Origin: Yersinia rochesterensis
GTDB lineage: Bacteria > Pseudomonadota > Gammaproteobacteria > Enterobacterales > Enterobacteriaceae
Assembly (NCBI RefSeq): GCF_003600645.1
Contig: NZ_CP032482.1
Location: 124,001-188,000, forward strand
Reading direction: 5' to 3'
Length of the DNA: 64,000 nucleotides
The notes beneath the pieces are model-generated. The model made no database searches. It was not told the DNA's origin and was given only the letters and a program-made list of their open reading frames with translations. Position 1 is the stretch's first letter, and each line of letters starts with the position of its first letter. Made by a program: the position numbers and the translations under genes. Shown here in pieces: positions 1-10,953 of the stretch.

Positions 1-14
1 AAAAAAGATAATCA

Positions 15-30
15 GGGGAATTTCTTCCCC
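15..30 (-). terminator. Probable ppc terminator
   Basis: Six-base stem GGGGAA/TTCCCC with a four-base loop just past the ppc stop codon. On the minus strand it is followed by a T-rich tract ending in six T residues at the window edge. The T run starts about eight bases after the stem, so termination may be imperfect. Confidence 0.6.
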
Positions 31-43
31 TTAAAATCAATGG

Positions 44-2680
44 CTAACCTGTATTGCGCATCCCTGCCGCCACACCGGCAATAGTCACCATCAATGCTTG
101 CTCAACGCGGGCATCTGGGTGTTCTTGCTGGCGCGAGCGGTGCAGTAGCTCGGCTTGCAGCACGTTTAATGGGTCGGTGTAGACATTACGCAGCGCGATA
201 GACTCCGCAATCCACGGTAGATCCGCCATCAAATGGTCATCGTTGGCAATCGCCAGCACCACTTTAATATCGGCTTCCAGTTGGTCGCGTAGTTGCTGAC
301 CTAACGGCCACAGCGATTTATCTACCAGACGTTGGTCATAATATTCTGCCAGCCACAAATCTGCTTTGGCGAACACCATTTCCAGCATACCAATCCGGGT
401 TGAGAAGAACGGCCAGTCACGGCACATAGTGGCTAACTCTTCCCGTTTCCCGGCGTCGATCGCTTTCTGCAAACCGGCACCGGCACCCAGCCAGGCGGGT
501 AACATCAGGCGGTTTTGCGTCCAGGCGAAAATCCACGGAATAGCCCGCAGGCTTTCTACTCCGCCGTTCGGACGGCGCTTGGCTGGGCGTGAACCCAATG
601 GTAATTTGCCTAATTCCAGTTCTGGCGTCGCGGCACGGAAGTAAGGCACAAACTCAGGATTTTCACGCACATAGCCACGATACATATCGCAGGAAGCATC
701 AGATAGAATATCCATCACCTCCACCCACTCTTTTTTCGGCTCTGGCGGCGGCAACAAATTAGCTTCCAGAATCGCACCGGCATAAAGCGCCAAACTGCTG
801 ATAGTGACTTCCGGTAAACCAAACTTAAAGCGAATCATCTCGCCTTGTTCAGTGACACGTAAGCCGCCTTTCAGGCTGCCAGGAGGCTGAGAAAGCAGTG
901 CAGCATGCGCTGGCGCGCCACCACGGCCGATAGAACCGCCACGGCCATGGAACAGTGTCAGAGAGATGCCAGCTTTCTCGCAGGTTTTGATGAGAGCATC
1001 CTGCGCGCGATATTGCGCCCAAGACGCAGCCATCACGCCGGCATCTTTCGCTGAGTCAGAATAGCCAATCATCACCATTTGCTTGCCTTGGATCAGGCCG
1101 CGATACCAGTCGATATTCAGTAACTGGGTCATCACATCGTCAGCATTATTCAGGTCATCGAGAGTTTCGAACAATGGCGCGACTGGCAGAGTGAACGGGC
1201 AACCGGCTTCTTTCAGCAGTAAATGCACTGCCAGCACGTCCGATGGCACTTTGGCCATGGAAATCACGTAAGCAGCAATGGAACCCTGCGGTGCTTCGGC
1301 AATGACTCGGCAGGTTTCCAGCACTTCTTGAGTCTCGGCACTTGGCTCCCATTTCAGTGGAACTAATGGGCGCTTGGAGTTCAACTCACGGATCAGAAAG
1401 GCTTGTTTGTCCGCTTCAGACCAGCTTTCATAATCACCCAGACCTAAATAGCGGGTCAGTTCAGCAATGGCATCGGTATGACGGGTACTTTCCTGACGCA
1501 CATCAATACGCACCAGCGGCACACCGAAACAGCGCACGCGACGCAGGGTATCCAGTAATTGGCCGTTGGCGATGATTTCCATGCCACAGGTTTTTAGCGA
1601 TTGATAACAGGCGTATAGCGGGTCCCACAATTGGTCATTACTGACCAGCAAATCAGTCGGTGGCAATACACGCTCGCCTTTCAGGCGGCCTTCCAGATAG
1701 GTCTGGGTGTTCGTCAACTGGGTGCGCATGCGCTTCATCAGTTCACGATAAGGTTCGAGCACCTCTTCGCCACCCGCCAATTCACGCAATTCTGGCGTAC
1801 ATTCCGACATGGAAAGCTCTGATACCAAGACCTGAATATCACGCAGGAACAAATCAGTGGCTTTCCAGCGGCTCAGTAGCAGCACATGGCGAGTAATTTC
1901 GGCAGTAACATTAGGGTTACCATCGCGGTCGCCACCCATCCATGAAGTGAAGCGGATCGGCACGGCTTCTACCGGCAAGCGGTAATCGAGGGAGTTTTGC
2001 AACTGCTCGTTAAACTCACGCAGGAAAGCGGGCACGCCTTCCCATAGGCTGTTTTCAACCACAGCAAAGCCCCATTTGGCTTCATCAACCGGGGAAGGGC
2101 GAATTTTACGAATTTCGTCGGTATGCCATGATTGTGCGACTAACTGCCGCAAACGACGCATGATCTTGTTGCGTTCGTAATCGGCTAAATCATTGTGATC
2201 CAGCTGGCTCAGGCAGGTATTCACTTCGACCAGTTTATGAATCAAGGTACGGCGAGTAATTTCGGTTGGGTGAGCCGTCAACACCAGCTCAATAGACAAC
2301 TCATCAACCGCGCTGCGCATGTCTTTTTCGCTCAGCTTTTTGTCTTTCAAACGGGTGAATAGCTGGGCCAGGGCTTCCGGATTACTTGCGGCTTCACCAT
2401 GTGGCGAAATGCTGTGATATTGCTCCGCTGTGTTGGTCAAATTGAGAAATTGACTAAAAGCGCGGGCTACCGGCAGCAGCTCGTCATTGGATAAATTTTG
2501 CAGCGTTGTCAGCAGTTCCTGACGGCTCGCTTCATTACCAGCACGCGAAGATTTAGATAATTTACGGATGGTTTCTACTTTTTCAAGGATGTGTTCGCCG
2601 AGCGCTTCCTTGATGGTGTCCCCGAGTAGCGTGCCGAGCATACTGACGTTACTTCGCATTGCGGAATATTGTTCGTTCAT
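44..2680 (-). CDS. ppc: Phosphoenolpyruvate carboxylase
   Basis: Cytoplasmic anaplerotic enzyme that carboxylates phosphoenolpyruvate with bicarbonate to oxaloacetate, feeding the TCA cycle and aspartate-family synthesis. The 878-aa product is close to the 883 aa of the E. coli enzyme. Visible marks are the catalytic His region LTAHPTE (H137), the [12 protein letters not shown] phosphoenolpyruvate loop and the conserved C-terminal RNTG. The open frame extends 33 codons further upstream, but I chose the internal ATG at 2680 because the family begins MNEQYSA and the extension resembles nothing known. It is transcribed away from argE and the arginine genes, as in other enterobacteria. The enzyme is usually controlled allosterically (acetyl-CoA, aspartate); no operator is evident. 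Confidence 0.97.
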   Translation of the reverse strand: MNEQYSAMRSNVSMLGTLLGDTIKEALGEHILEKVETIRKLSKSSRAGNEASRQELLTTLQNLSNDELLPVARAFSQFLNLTNTAEQYHSISPHGEAASNPEALAQLFTRLKDKKLSEKDMRSAVDELSIELVLTAHPTEITRRTLIHKLVEVNTCLSQLDHNDLADYERNKIMRRLRQLVAQSWHTDEIRKIRPSPVDEAKWGFAVVENSLWEGVPAFLREFNEQLQNSLDYRLPVEAVPIRFTSWMGGDRDGNPNVTAEITRHVLLLSRWKATDLFLRDIQVLVSELSMSECTPELRELAGGEEVLEPYRELMKRMRTQLTNTQTYLEGRLKGERVLPPTDLLVSNDQLWDPLYACYQSLKTCGMEIIANGQLLDTLRRVRCFGVPLVRIDVRQESTRHTDAIAELTRYLGLGDYESWSEADKQAFLIRELNSKRPLVPLKWEPSAETQEVLETCRVIAEAPQGSIAAYVISMAKVPSDVLAVHLLLKEAGCPFTLPVAPLFETLDDLNNADDVMTQLLNIDWYRGLIQGKQMVMIGYSDSAKDAGVMAASWAQYRAQDALIKTCEKAGISLTLFHGRGGSIGRGGAPAHAALLSQPPGSLKGGLRVTEQGEMIRFKFGLPEVTISSLALYAGAILEANLLPPPEPKKEWVEVMDILSDASCDMYRGYVRENPEFVPYFRAATPELELGKLPLGSRPAKRRPNGGVESLRAIPWIFAWTQNRLMLPAWLGAGAGLQKAIDAGKREELATMCRDWPFFSTRIGMLEMVFAKADLWLAEYYDQRLVDKSLWPLGQQLRDQLEADIKVVLAIANDDHLMADLPWIAESIALRNVYTDPLNVLQAELLHRSRQQEHPDARVEQALMVTIAGVAAGMRNTG

Positions 2681-2848
2681 ATGATTTCTTTTAGTACCCT
2701 TCGTAACTTGATGAGTATGTAAATTAATTTCACCCAAAAGACTGAGATGGACAAATCCACTCGCCGCGTTCAATTCCATACCCCAATTGACACTATTTCT
2801 AGCAAAAAAACATCATTTTTAGGGATATTGCTGAAATTTAATTACTAC

Positions 2849-2869
2849 AGCCAGATTATCAGTCTGGCT
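2849..2869 (-). terminator. Possible argE terminator hairpin
   Basis: Seven-base stem AGCCAGA/TCTGGCT with a seven-base loop, 35 bases past the argE stop and between argE and the ppc promoter region. The T-rich tract after it is weak, so it could instead be only a 3'-end stabilising hairpin. Confidence 0.4.
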
Positions 2870-2903
2870 AATCGGTAATATTGATCCGCCTACCCCATAC
2901 GAG

Positions 2904-4073
2904 TTATTTCTGCTGACAGAAATGGTCAACTAATTGGCCAATCAGCTCGCGAGTGGGTTCGATAAAGGCCATATCGATAAATTCATCCGGCTGGTGGGCT
3001 TGATTGATGGAACCTGGCCCCAGCACTAATGTTGGGCAAATTTGCTGAATAAATGGCGCTTCGGTGCAGTAGTTCACCACCGCCGTGCGCTCACCCAGCA
3101 ATTTTTCGATAACCCCGACCATATGATGATCTGTTGGGCATTCATAGCCTGGAATCGGCGGATGCAGTTCATCAATACTCAAGCGGCCCGGCCAGCGCGT
3201 ACTGACGGGGGCCAGTGCTTCAGTCATCAACTCATTCAAATCACTTAGTGTCAGACCCGGCAATGGGCGGATATCCATATGTAATTCACAGCAAGCACAG
3301 ATACGGTTTGCAGCATCACCACCATTAATATGACCGAAATTCATGGTCGGGTATGGGATAGCAAATGCCGGATTGTTGTAGCGCTCTTGTAAGCTGGTGC
3401 GCAGCTTCATTAGCTCAGTAATGGATTCATGCATCAAATCAATAGCATTCACACCACGAGCGGGATCACTGGAATGGCCGGACTGGCCAGTAATGCGGAT
3501 AGCATTGGAAATATGCCCTTTGTGCGCCCGTACGGGTTGCAGTGATGTTGGCTCACCAATAATGGCAAAGTCAGGGCGCAACTGGGTGGAGGCGGCAAAA
3601 TAGCGCGCGCCCGCCATGGTGGTTTCTTCATCGGCAGTCGCCAAAATATACAGCGGCTTGCTCAATGTGCTGGCATCAATATCGCGCACTGCATCAAGAA
3701 TAAAGGCAAAGAAGCCTTTCATGTCGGCAGTACCCAAACCATACAATTTATTGTCATGCTCGGTCAGAGTGAACGGATCGCGCGTCCAGCGCCCCTCATC
3801 ATAAGGAACGGTGTCGGTATGACCCGCCAATAGCAACCCGCCGCTACCCTCTCCGCTGCTTTTTTCACCAATAGAGGCAAGCAGGTTAAATTTGTGGCGT
3901 GTGTCAGGTACTGGCTGGATTTCGACGCGAAAACCCAAATCTGCAAACCATCCGGCCAACAAGTTGATTAACGCCTCATTGCTTTGGTCGAGGGCGCTAT
4001 CGGTTGCGCTGATCGATGGCATCGCGATTAACGCCCGATACAGCTCAATAAATGGAGGTAATTTCATCTTCAC
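2904..4073 (-). CDS. argE: Acetylornithine deacetylase
   Basis: Zn-dependent M20-family amidase that releases ornithine from N-acetylornithine, the fifth step of the acetylated arginine pathway. The product is 389 aa (E. coli 383). Metal and catalytic motifs are visible: GHTDTVP near residue 80, GTADMKG near 112 and ADEET near 143. The reading frame starts with GTG at 4073 followed two codons later by ATG at 4067. An AAGG ribosome-binding sequence lies about nine bases before the GTG and too far from the ATG, so I prefer GTG. It is divergent from argCBH across a shared control region with ARG boxes, the classical bipolar arg arrangement. Confidence 0.95.
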   Translation of the reverse strand: MKMKLPPFIELYRALIAMPSISATDSALDQSNEALINLLAGWFADLGFRVEIQPVPDTRHKFNLLASIGEKSSGEGSGGLLLAGHTDTVPYDEGRWTRDPFTLTEHDNKLYGLGTADMKGFFAFILDAVRDIDASTLSKPLYILATADEETTMAGARYFAASTQLRPDFAIIGEPTSLQPVRAHKGHISNAIRITGQSGHSSDPARGVNAIDLMHESITELMKLRTSLQERYNNPAFAIPYPTMNFGHINGGDAANRICACCELHMDIRPLPGLTLSDLNELMTEALAPVSTRWPGRLSIDELHPPIPGYECPTDHHMVGVIEKLLGERTAVVNYCTEAPFIQQICPTLVLGPGSINQAHQPDEFIDMAFIEPTRELIGQLVDHFCQQK

Positions 4074-4098
4074 TGTTGACAGCCTTTGGTTAGGATAG

Positions 4099-4137
4099 TA
4101 TCAATATTCATGCATTAATTATGAATAAAAATACAGT
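4099..4137. promoter_or_regulatory. Two ARG boxes (ArgR operator)
   Basis: Two 18-bp ArgR half-operators separated by 3 bp, the canonical spacing. The box at 4120-4137 contains TGAATAAAAATACA, one mismatch from TGAAT-N4-ATTCA. The box at 4099-4116 contains TCAATATTCATGCA with three mismatches. They lie just upstream of argE and about 280 bp before argC, and should repress both directions when arginine is abundant. The site is assigned by consensus only. Confidence 0.8.
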
Positions 4138-4280
4138 AAGCTTGAGCGTAAGGGAACCTAAAGACACCCTTAAATTGACGAAAAAGTCAATACTCAATCA
4201 CGTGGGGGAACAGTAAGACCTTGCTGATAACCCAAATGCCGGTTTTGACTACTTATGTCTTTATACCGAATAACATTTTT

Positions 4281-4404
4281 ATATCCAAAGTCATTGGAGT
4301 TGCAGGTAGGCAGCAAGCGAACGAATCCCGATGAGCTGACACTGGTCAGTGATTCGGGTGAATAAGCGTAGCTAACAACCCCGCAGCTTCAAGTACGAAG
4401 GGCA
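4281..4404 (+). repeat. ERIC element upstream of argC
   Basis: About 124-bp imperfect palindrome with the ERIC core (CCCGATGAGCT, then TGATTCGGGTGA, then AGCTAACAACC) and ends related to CCAAAGTCATTGGAGT and its complement. It fills the argC leader between the ARG boxes and the start codon. Its right end abuts the argC ribosome-binding region, so it would be transcribed and fold as a long hairpin in the leader. Related copies are at 6291, 19874, 36907 and 59232. Confidence 0.85.
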
Positions 4405-4419
4405 AGGTGAACTGAACCC

Positions 4420-5424
4420 ATGTTGAATACGCTAATTGTAGGTGCCAGTGGCTACGCCGGAGCAGAACTTACGGCTTACCTGAATCGTCACCCACATATG
4501 AACATAACCGGTTTAACGGTTTCAGCGCAAAGTGCAGATGCAGGGAAATTACTTTCTGATCTGCATCCGCAGCTAAAAGGCATTATTGATCTTCCGCTAC
4601 AACCCTTGGTGGATGTGGCTCTGGCGGCAAAAGGCGTTGATGTTGTCTTCCTCGCCACCGCCCATGAAGTCAGCCATGATTTAGCGCCACAATTCCTGGC
4701 GGCGGGTTGTGTCGTATTCGATCTCTCCGGTGCATTCCGGGTTCAGGATGCGGAGTTTTACAGTCAATATTACGGTTTTGAGCATCAACATGCCGATTGG
4801 CTGGACAAAGCAGTCTATGGATTAGCTGAATGGCAGGCTGAAAAAATTAAGCAGGCCCAATTGATCGCGGTACCAGGCTGCTATCCCACCGCATCCCAAC
4901 TGGCGCTTAAGCCGTTGGTCGATGGCGATTTACTCAATGAGGCGCAGTGGCCAGTGATTAACGCCGTCAGTGGTGTCAGTGGCGCGGGGCGTAAAGCCAG
5001 CATTAGCAACAGTTTCTGTGAAGTGAGTTTGCAGCCGTATGGTTTGTTTAATCATCGTCATCAGCCAGAAATTGTCGCCCACCTTGGCACTCCGGTCATT
5101 TTTACTCCGCATTTGGGGAATTTCGCCCGCGGTATTTTGGCAACCATTACCTGCCGCCTGAAAGCGGGTGTGACGGCACAAGATATCGCCGAGGCATACC
5201 ACAATGCTTACCAAGATAAGCCCCTGGTTCGGCTTTATAAGCAAGGTGTGCCAGCACTGAAAGCGGTGGTCGGTTTACCTTTCTGTGATATCGGTTTTTC
5301 TGTGCAGGGCGAGCATTTAATTATTGTCGCGACAGAAGATAACCTGCTGAAAGGGGCTGCGGCGCAGGCCGTGCAATGCATGAATATACGTTTTGGTTTT
5401 GTGGAAACCCAATCCCTGTTGTAG
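4420..5424 (+). CDS. argC: N-acetyl-gamma-glutamyl-phosphate reductase
   Basis: NADPH-dependent reductase making N-acetylglutamate semialdehyde from N-acetylglutamyl phosphate, step three of arginine synthesis. The 334-aa length equals the E. coli enzyme. The N-terminal nucleotide-binding motif GASGYAG (residues 8-14) and the active-site cysteine C154 in VPGCYPT are present. The ATG at 4420 is preceded by AAGGTGA. First gene of argC-argB-argH; expression should be ArgR-controlled through the boxes at 4099-4137. An ERIC element sits in its leader. Confidence 0.97.
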   Translation: MLNTLIVGASGYAGAELTAYLNRHPHMNITGLTVSAQSADAGKLLSDLHPQLKGIIDLPLQPLVDVALAAKGVDVVFLATAHEVSHDLAPQFLAAGCVVFDLSGAFRVQDAEFYSQYYGFEHQHADWLDKAVYGLAEWQAEKIKQAQLIAVPGCYPTASQLALKPLVDGDLLNEAQWPVINAVSGVSGAGRKASISNSFCEVSLQPYGLFNHRHQPEIVAHLGTPVIFTPHLGNFARGILATITCRLKAGVTAQDIAEAYHNAYQDKPLVRLYKQGVPALKAVVGLPFCDIGFSVQGEHLIIVATEDNLLKGAAAQAVQCMNIRFGFVETQSLL

Positions 5425-5487
5425 GTAACTGGAGGGTTGTAACAGAGTCGAAACTGACATTTTTATCCAATTATATTGAGGCGAAAC

Positions 5488-6264
5488 ATGATGAATCCGT
5501 TGGTCATTAAATTAGGTGGCGTGTTGCTGGACAGCGAAGAAGCGCTGGAGCGCCTGTTTACTGCATTGGTGACCTATCGCGAGAAGCATGAGCGCCCGCT
5601 GGTGATTATGCACGGCGGTGGTTGTCTGGTTGATGATTTGATGAAAAAACTCGCGTTGCCGGTGGTGAAGAAAAACGGCCTGCGTGTGACTCCAGCTGAT
5701 CAAATTGACATTATTACGGGTGCATTAGCGGGTACTGCCAACAAAACATTGCTGGCTTGGGCGGTGAAGCATGACATCAATGCTGTTGGCTTATGCTTGG
5801 GCGATGGCCATACCGTGTCGGTCACTCCGCTGGAGGCAGAACTCGGTCATGTGGGTAAAGCCGAAGCTGGCTCACCGGCTTTAGTGCAAACCTTACTGGC
5901 CGCGAATTACATGCCAATCATCAGCTCTATTGGTATTACTGCTGATGGCAAATTGATGAATGTCAATGCCGATCAAGCTGCAACAGCTTTGGCCGCGACA
6001 CTGGGAGCCGATTTGATTTTGCTGTCGGATGTCAGCGGGATTTTAGATGGCAAAGGCCAGCGTATTGCTGAAATGACGGCACAAAAAGCTGAGCAATTGA
6101 TTGCTCAGGGCATCATTACTGATGGTATGGTGGTTAAAGTGAATGCAGCGCTTGATGCGGCTCGCTCATTGGGTCGTCCGGTGGATATCGCCAGTTGGCG
6201 TCATGCCGACCAACTACCAGCATTGTTTAATGGGGTGCCGATTGGCACGCGTATTTTGGCCTAA
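5488..6264 (+). CDS. argB: Acetylglutamate kinase
   Basis: Phosphorylates N-acetylglutamate with ATP, step two of arginine synthesis, in the cytoplasm. The amino-acid kinase fold is shown by VIKLGG near the N terminus, MHGGG near residue 43 and the NVNADQAA segment; the protein ends GTRILA as in E. coli. I chose ATG 5488 (258 aa, the E. coli length) over an in-frame TTG four codons upstream, because GAGG lies six bases before this ATG. It follows argC by about 60 bp and is separated from argH by an ERIC element. Confidence 0.96.
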   Translation: MMNPLVIKLGGVLLDSEEALERLFTALVTYREKHERPLVIMHGGGCLVDDLMKKLALPVVKKNGLRVTPADQIDIITGALAGTANKTLLAWAVKHDINAVGLCLGDGHTVSVTPLEAELGHVGKAEAGSPALVQTLLAANYMPIISSIGITADGKLMNVNADQAATALAATLGADLILLSDVSGILDGKGQRIAEMTAQKAEQLIAQGIITDGMVVKVNAALDAARSLGRPVDIASWRHADQLPALFNGVPIGTRILA

Positions 6265-6290
6265 TACTGTTTATTTTATTATAAATTTTT

Positions 6291-6414
6291 ATAACCCAAA
6301 GTCATTGGAGTTACAGGTAGGCAGCCAGCAAACTCATCCCGATGAACTTACTCAAGTAAGTGATTCGGGTGAGCGAGCGCAGCTAACAACCCTGTAGCTT
6401 CAAAGGCGAAGGGG
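6291..6414 (+). repeat. ERIC element between argB and argH
   Basis: Second ERIC copy in the same orientation as the one before argC, with cores CATCCCGATGA and TGATTCGGGTGAGCG. It lies entirely in the argB-argH intercistronic space, 26 bp after the argB stop and 21 bp before argH. As part of the polycistronic mRNA it may affect local stability or processing. Confidence 0.85.
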
Positions 6415-6435
6415 AGAACTTAAGGAAGTAAGACG

Positions 6436-7809
6436 ATGGCATTATGGGGCGGGCGGTTCAGTCAGGCGGCAGATCAGCGTTTTAAGCAATTTAATGACTC
6501 TCTGCGGTTTGATTACCGGCTGGCAGAGCAGGATATTATCGGTTCTGTTGCCTGGTCTAAAGCACTGGTCACGGTTGGCGTTTTAACGGCGGCTGAACAG
6601 CAACAACTTGAGCAGGCGCTCTCTGTTTTATTAGAGGAAGTTCAGGCCGATCCACAGGCCATTTTAGCCAGTGATGCTGAAGATATTCACAGCTGGGTAG
6701 AAACCAAGCTGATTGATAAAGTGGGCGATTTAGGTAAGAAACTGCACACCGGGCGCAGCCGTAACGACCAAGTGGCGACTGACCTGAAGTTGTGGTGCAA
6801 ATTCCAGATAACCGAATTAAAAACGGCTGTGCAACAGTTGCAGCAAGCGCTGGTTATGACTGCCGAAGCCAATCAGGATGCAGTGATGCCGGGTTATACC
6901 CATTTACAGCGTGCTCAACCAGTCACCTTTGCCCACTGGTGCTTGGCTTATGCTGAAATGTTAGCCCGTGATGAAAGTCGGCTGCAAGATACCCTAAAAC
7001 GCCTTGATGTCAGCCCGTTAGGCAGTGGCGCATTGGCGGGTACCGCCTATGCTATCGATCGCGAACAATTGGCGGGCTGGTTAGGTTTTGCCTCGGCGAC
7101 TCGCAATAGTCTGGACAGTGTTTCTGACCGTGACCATGTGTTGGAATTACTGTCTGACGCCAGCATTGGTATGGTGCATTTGTCGCGTTTTGCCGAAGAT
7201 TTGATCTTCTTCAACAGCGGCGAAGCGGCTTTTGTCGATTTATCTGACCGCGTAACCTCAGGTTCCTCTCTGATGCCGCAAAAGAAAAACCCCGATGCGC
7301 TGGAATTAATCCGTGGGAAATGTGGCCGAGTACAAGGCGCATTGACCGGGATGATGATGACGCTGAAAGGCTTGCCTCTGGCTTATAACAAAGACATGCA
7401 GGAAGACAAAGAAGGCCTGTTTGATGCACTCGATACTTGGCTCGACTGCTTGCATATGGCGGCGCTGGTGTTGGATGGCATTCAGGTAAAACGCCCGCGC
7501 TGTAAAGAAGCGGCTGAGCAAGGTTATGCCAATGCCACTGAATTAGCGGATTATCTGGTCGCCAAAGGTGTACCTTTCCGTGAAGCGCACCATATTGTCG
7601 GTGAGGCCGTGGTTGAGGCGATTCGTCAGGGGAAAGCATTAGAGGCTTTATCGCTGAGCGATTTGCAAAAATTCAGTGCCGTCATTGGCGATGATGTTTA
7701 TCCGATTTTGTCATTGCAATCTTGTTTAGATAAGCGGGTTGCTAAAGGCGGTGTTTCACCGCAGCAAGTGGCTTCAGCCATTGCAGAGGCTAAAACGCGA
7801 CTGTTTTAG
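6436..7809 (+). CDS. argH: Argininosuccinate lyase
   Basis: Last enzyme of arginine synthesis; splits argininosuccinate into arginine and fumarate. The 457 aa equal the E. coli length. The fumarase/aspartase superfamily signature [12 protein letters not shown] is present near residue 275, as is the [12 protein letters not shown] substrate loop near residue 110. AAGGA lies nine bases before ATG. Distal gene of argCBH; a strong terminator follows, so the downstream hasR region is transcriptionally separate. Confidence 0.97.
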   Translation: MALWGGRFSQAADQRFKQFNDSLRFDYRLAEQDIIGSVAWSKALVTVGVLTAAEQQQLEQALSVLLEEVQADPQAILASDAEDIHSWVETKLIDKVGDLGKKLHTGRSRNDQVATDLKLWCKFQITELKTAVQQLQQALVMTAEANQDAVMPGYTHLQRAQPVTFAHWCLAYAEMLARDESRLQDTLKRLDVSPLGSGALAGTAYAIDREQLAGWLGFASATRNSLDSVSDRDHVLELLSDASIGMVHLSRFAEDLIFFNSGEAAFVDLSDRVTSGSSLMPQKKNPDALELIRGKCGRVQGALTGMMMTLKGLPLAYNKDMQEDKEGLFDALDTWLDCLHMAALVLDGIQVKRPRCKEAAEQGYANATELADYLVAKGVPFREAHHIVGEAVVEAIRQGKALEALSLSDLQKFSAVIGDDVYPILSLQSCLDKRVAKGGVSPQQVASAIAEAKTRLF

Positions 7810-7831
7810 TTCGCCAAGTATTAATATTAGC

Positions 7832-7861
7832 AATGGGCCACTTTTATAGTGGCCCATTTTA
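7832..7861 (+). terminator. argCBH terminator
   Basis: Perfect ten-base stem AATGGGCCAC/GTGGCCCATT with a seven-base loop followed by T residues, 22 bp past the argH stop. It separates the arginine operon from the has locus. Confidence 0.9.
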
Positions 7862-7996
7862 CATTATAGAAACTTAAATATATTTATTGTTATTACAGTA
7901 ATGATTATTTCGTTATTCCTTATTCTGCCAAGAGCCTTAATTTTTAACTCGATGCTGCATTATTTTTAATGTACCGTTGAGTTCACACTCACAAAT

Positions 7997-8015
7997 GGGT
8001 ATGATAATCATTATC
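7997..8015. promoter_or_regulatory. Fur box upstream of hasR
   Basis: Contains the perfect 13-bp core GATAATCATTATC and matches about 16 of 19 positions of the Fur consensus. It is the only clear operator in the 470-bp AT-rich gap between argH and hasR (7862-8332), in which I see no other gene. It lies about 320 bp before hasR, implying a long leader or a second promoter. It predicts iron repression of the has genes. Confidence 0.8.
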
Positions 8016-8332
8016 AAATCGTGGCGTTGTAGTAAAACTTCTACTAGTATTAAAAAATATTAAAGGAATTTAATGTGGAAACATAAACGGAAGTATTGAC
8101 TCGATATATTACCCTGTTCACTAAAGAATAATATTAAGTTTTTTTAACGATTTATTTTATTAACTCCATTAACTTATTTGTTTTATATCAAGCCATAACA
8201 TATCAATACCTCGGAGATTTATATTATTCGGGGTGATTTTCTATTACCCTATATTGGTTTTTATATAATTAAAGTGATGCTAAATAATTAATATATATAT
8301 TAGTTTGTATTAATAAGGATGGAATCTCATAA

Positions 8333-10813
8333 ATGGAAAGTATAGTTAGAGATAAAAAAGTGACAATAAATGCAATGAATAAGATTGCATTTGGGATATT
8401 GTTAGCGATCGCGGCACAAGGTTATTCAGAGCATGTCAAAGCTGATGATACCGTGCCATCATCGAAAGAAAATGACATGGTATTGGATAAGCTCAAAGTA
8501 GAGGGAGCCAGTAATGCGCAGGAGGGGGACTGGGTTTATGATGAACTCCATTCGGTCAGTGAAATCTCCCGCGAGCAATTAGATAACCGGCCCGCGCGCC
8601 ATGCGGCAGATATATTAGAACAAACGCCGGGAGTCTATTCCAGTGTGAGTCAGCAAGACCCGGCGTTATCAGTGAATATCCGTGGCATGCAGGATTATGG
8701 TCGCGTCAATATGAATATTGACGGCATGCGTCAGAATTTTATGAAAAGTGGTCATGGTCAACGCAATGGCGTGATGTATATTGATCCAGAAATATTAAGT
8801 AATGTAGTGATTGAAAAGGGCGCTCCCAGCGGTGTTGGCGGAGCGGGAGTTATTGGTGGGGTTGCCACTTTTAATACTATTAATGCCAGTGATTTCCTCG
8901 AGTCGGGTAAAGAGATAGGCGGAAAAATCCGCGCTATGCACGGTGATAATGGCACTAATCTTATTGGCAGTGCCGTGTTGGCAATGGGTAATGAATATGG
9001 CGATCTATTAATCGCTGCCAGCGAGCGAAATTTAAGCGATTATTGGCCGGGCAATAAAGGAATTCTGGGCGATATTCGTTTTGGCACAGCCACAGAAAAA
9101 TTAAGTTATGATATTAAAAATAATAAAGTGCCATTCACTAATTATAAAATGCACTCACAACTGGCCAAGTTGGGTTGGAATTTATCCGCCGACCAACGGT
9201 TAACATTCAGTTATCTGCAAACCCAAATACATAGCCCTAATGCCGGCTTTATGACCATGGTAAAAGAAGGGCCAGGAATAGGAAAGCATGGCTGGGTAAG
9301 CAGCAGTGTGAGTAACGTGGCGAATCGCAATATTGGGCTGGATTATAGCCTCAAGCCCGAGCATATCGCCTGGCTAGATCTAACGGCGAAAATCTATTAC
9401 GTTGATACTGATGATAAAACTAATACTCATAATGCCAATGTTGTTTTCCGCGATAAATTCTGGACTCAAACCCGGCTGAGTACCCGGGGTTTACAACTGC
9501 AAAACACCAGTTTTTTTACCCTTGCTGACCACCACCAATTCCGCCTCAATTATGGTCTTGAGTGGTTTAGTGACCGTTCCTCTGGCAACTCCACTCATGA
9601 GTCGATGCTAGGCATCACCCCTCCGGGTAAGCGCGCCATTACCAGCACTTTTGCTCAGTTGAATTATGATTATGATAATTGGCTGCGGTTGGAGGGGGGG
9701 TTGCGTCACGACCAATTTAGGTTACAAGGAAATACCTGGATGCAGAGCGAAGATTTCCGAGCAGCTTATACCCGTGAAAACCGCTGTAACAAAAAGGTAC
9801 ATGAGCAACATGTTACCAACGAATGGAAGCGGTGTGTAATTACACCGATGAAAATGGCCTGGGAGGTCGATCGCCGTGAACAGCAACTGTCACCCACGGC
9901 AGCCATTGGTATCAAACCTGGCGTGCAATGGCTGGAGTTTTTTGGCAATTACGGTAAGTCCTGGCGGCCACCGGCGATTACCGAAGTGCTGGCCACCGGC
10001 AGCGCCCATGGTCACGGCTGGATTTTGCCCAATCCGCTGCTGGCAGCAGAGCATTCCAAAGCCTGGGAAACCGGCATTAATATCCAGCACAGTAATCTGT
10101 TTATTGAAGAAGATCGTCTGGTGGCCAAACTGGCCTACTTTGATACCCGTGTGACTAATTATGTCAATCTTGAGCTATCCAAAGAAAAGCCCTTGCATGG
10201 AGGGGGTAGCTTTGCTAATGCCACCTATATTAATAATTTACTGGCAACCCAATTTCGTGGTCTGGAATATCAATTAAGTTATGATATGGGTTTATTTTAT
10301 ACCAACCTTAATTATACCAGAATGATTGGTGTCAATAGTATTTGTTCAAAAAGGGCTTGGTTAGGGGGGGTGAAAAATCTTGCCGGCAATAATAGGTATG
10401 GGCATTATAGTGTTAATAATGATTATATAAATAATATTATTGACTGTCGGGAAGCAAGAAACTTATTTGGATCTTCTGCTTATTTACCGGGTGATCGCGG
10501 TAGTTTAACTTTAGGTGGTAGAATATTTGATAAAAAGCTGGATCTCGGCACCGTTATTCGTTATAACAAAGGACACCAAGATAGTTCAGTCATTGGTAAT
10601 GACGGTAATGTAAATACCGCTTATGTTGCGGATTGGCCAAAATATACCATATTTGATCTTTATGCCAGTTATAAGTTAACTAATAATTTAATTTTGCGCA
10701 GCTCAATAGAAAATATAACCAATCGCGCTTATCTTGTTAGTTATGGTGATTCAATTTCTTTTTCCCCGAATCGGGGTCGAACTATTCAGGGTGGTTTTGA
10801 ATATAAGTTTTAG
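8333..10813 (+). CDS. hasR: HasR-type hemophore/heme outer-membrane receptor
   Basis: TonB-dependent outer-membrane receptor that takes heme, free or from HasA, into the periplasm. The 826-aa product has a signal peptide (Lys-rich start, hydrophobic stretch around residues 18-30, likely cleavage after VKA near 37). A TonB box-like DMVLDKLKV and a plug domain follow, then a 22-strand-type barrel ending in aromatic EYKF. Candidate heme ligands are the plug histidine H141 (SGHGQ) and loop histidines H559/H561 (SAHGHGW), the latter in the FRAP/PNPL-like segment WRPPAITE...PNPLL. It lacks the N-terminal signalling domain of Serratia HasR, and no hasI/hasS pair is nearby. The start is uncertain: ATG 8333 has AAGGA about 13 bases upstream, and the internal Met15 would also give a signal peptide. 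Confidence 0.9.
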   Translation: MESIVRDKKVTINAMNKIAFGILLAIAAQGYSEHVKADDTVPSSKENDMVLDKLKVEGASNAQEGDWVYDELHSVSEISREQLDNRPARHAADILEQTPGVYSSVSQQDPALSVNIRGMQDYGRVNMNIDGMRQNFMKSGHGQRNGVMYIDPEILSNVVIEKGAPSGVGGAGVIGGVATFNTINASDFLESGKEIGGKIRAMHGDNGTNLIGSAVLAMGNEYGDLLIAASERNLSDYWPGNKGILGDIRFGTATEKLSYDIKNNKVPFTNYKMHSQLAKLGWNLSADQRLTFSYLQTQIHSPNAGFMTMVKEGPGIGKHGWVSSSVSNVANRNIGLDYSLKPEHIAWLDLTAKIYYVDTDDKTNTHNANVVFRDKFWTQTRLSTRGLQLQNTSFFTLADHHQFRLNYGLEWFSDRSSGNSTHESMLGITPPGKRAITSTFAQLNYDYDNWLRLEGGLRHDQFRLQGNTWMQSEDFRAAYTRENRCNKKVHEQHVTNEWKRCVITPMKMAWEVDRREQQLSPTAAIGIKPGVQWLEFFGNYGKSWRPPAITEVLATGSAHGHGWILPNPLLAAEHSKAWETGINIQHSNLFIEEDRLVAKLAYFDTRVTNYVNLELSKEKPLHGGGSFANATYINNLLATQFRGLEYQLSYDMGLFYTNLNYTRMIGVNSICSKRAWLGGVKNLAGNNRYGHYSVNNDYINNIIDCREARNLFGSSAYLPGDRGSLTLGGRIFDKKLDLGTVIRYNKGHQDSSVIGNDGNVNTAYVADWPKYTIFDLYASYKLTNNLILRSSIENITNRAYLVSYGDSISFSPNRGRTIQGGFEYKF

Positions 10814-10953
10814 TTTTTAATATAAAATTAAAACACAGATGATAGATATAAATATTGAATGTAAAGTCTTCAGATGAAGTGTTATTTTCATTTGTGGGTC
10901 GAAGTGGCTCAATGATGAGTCATGTATATGTTGTTTAATATAAGGGAATTATT

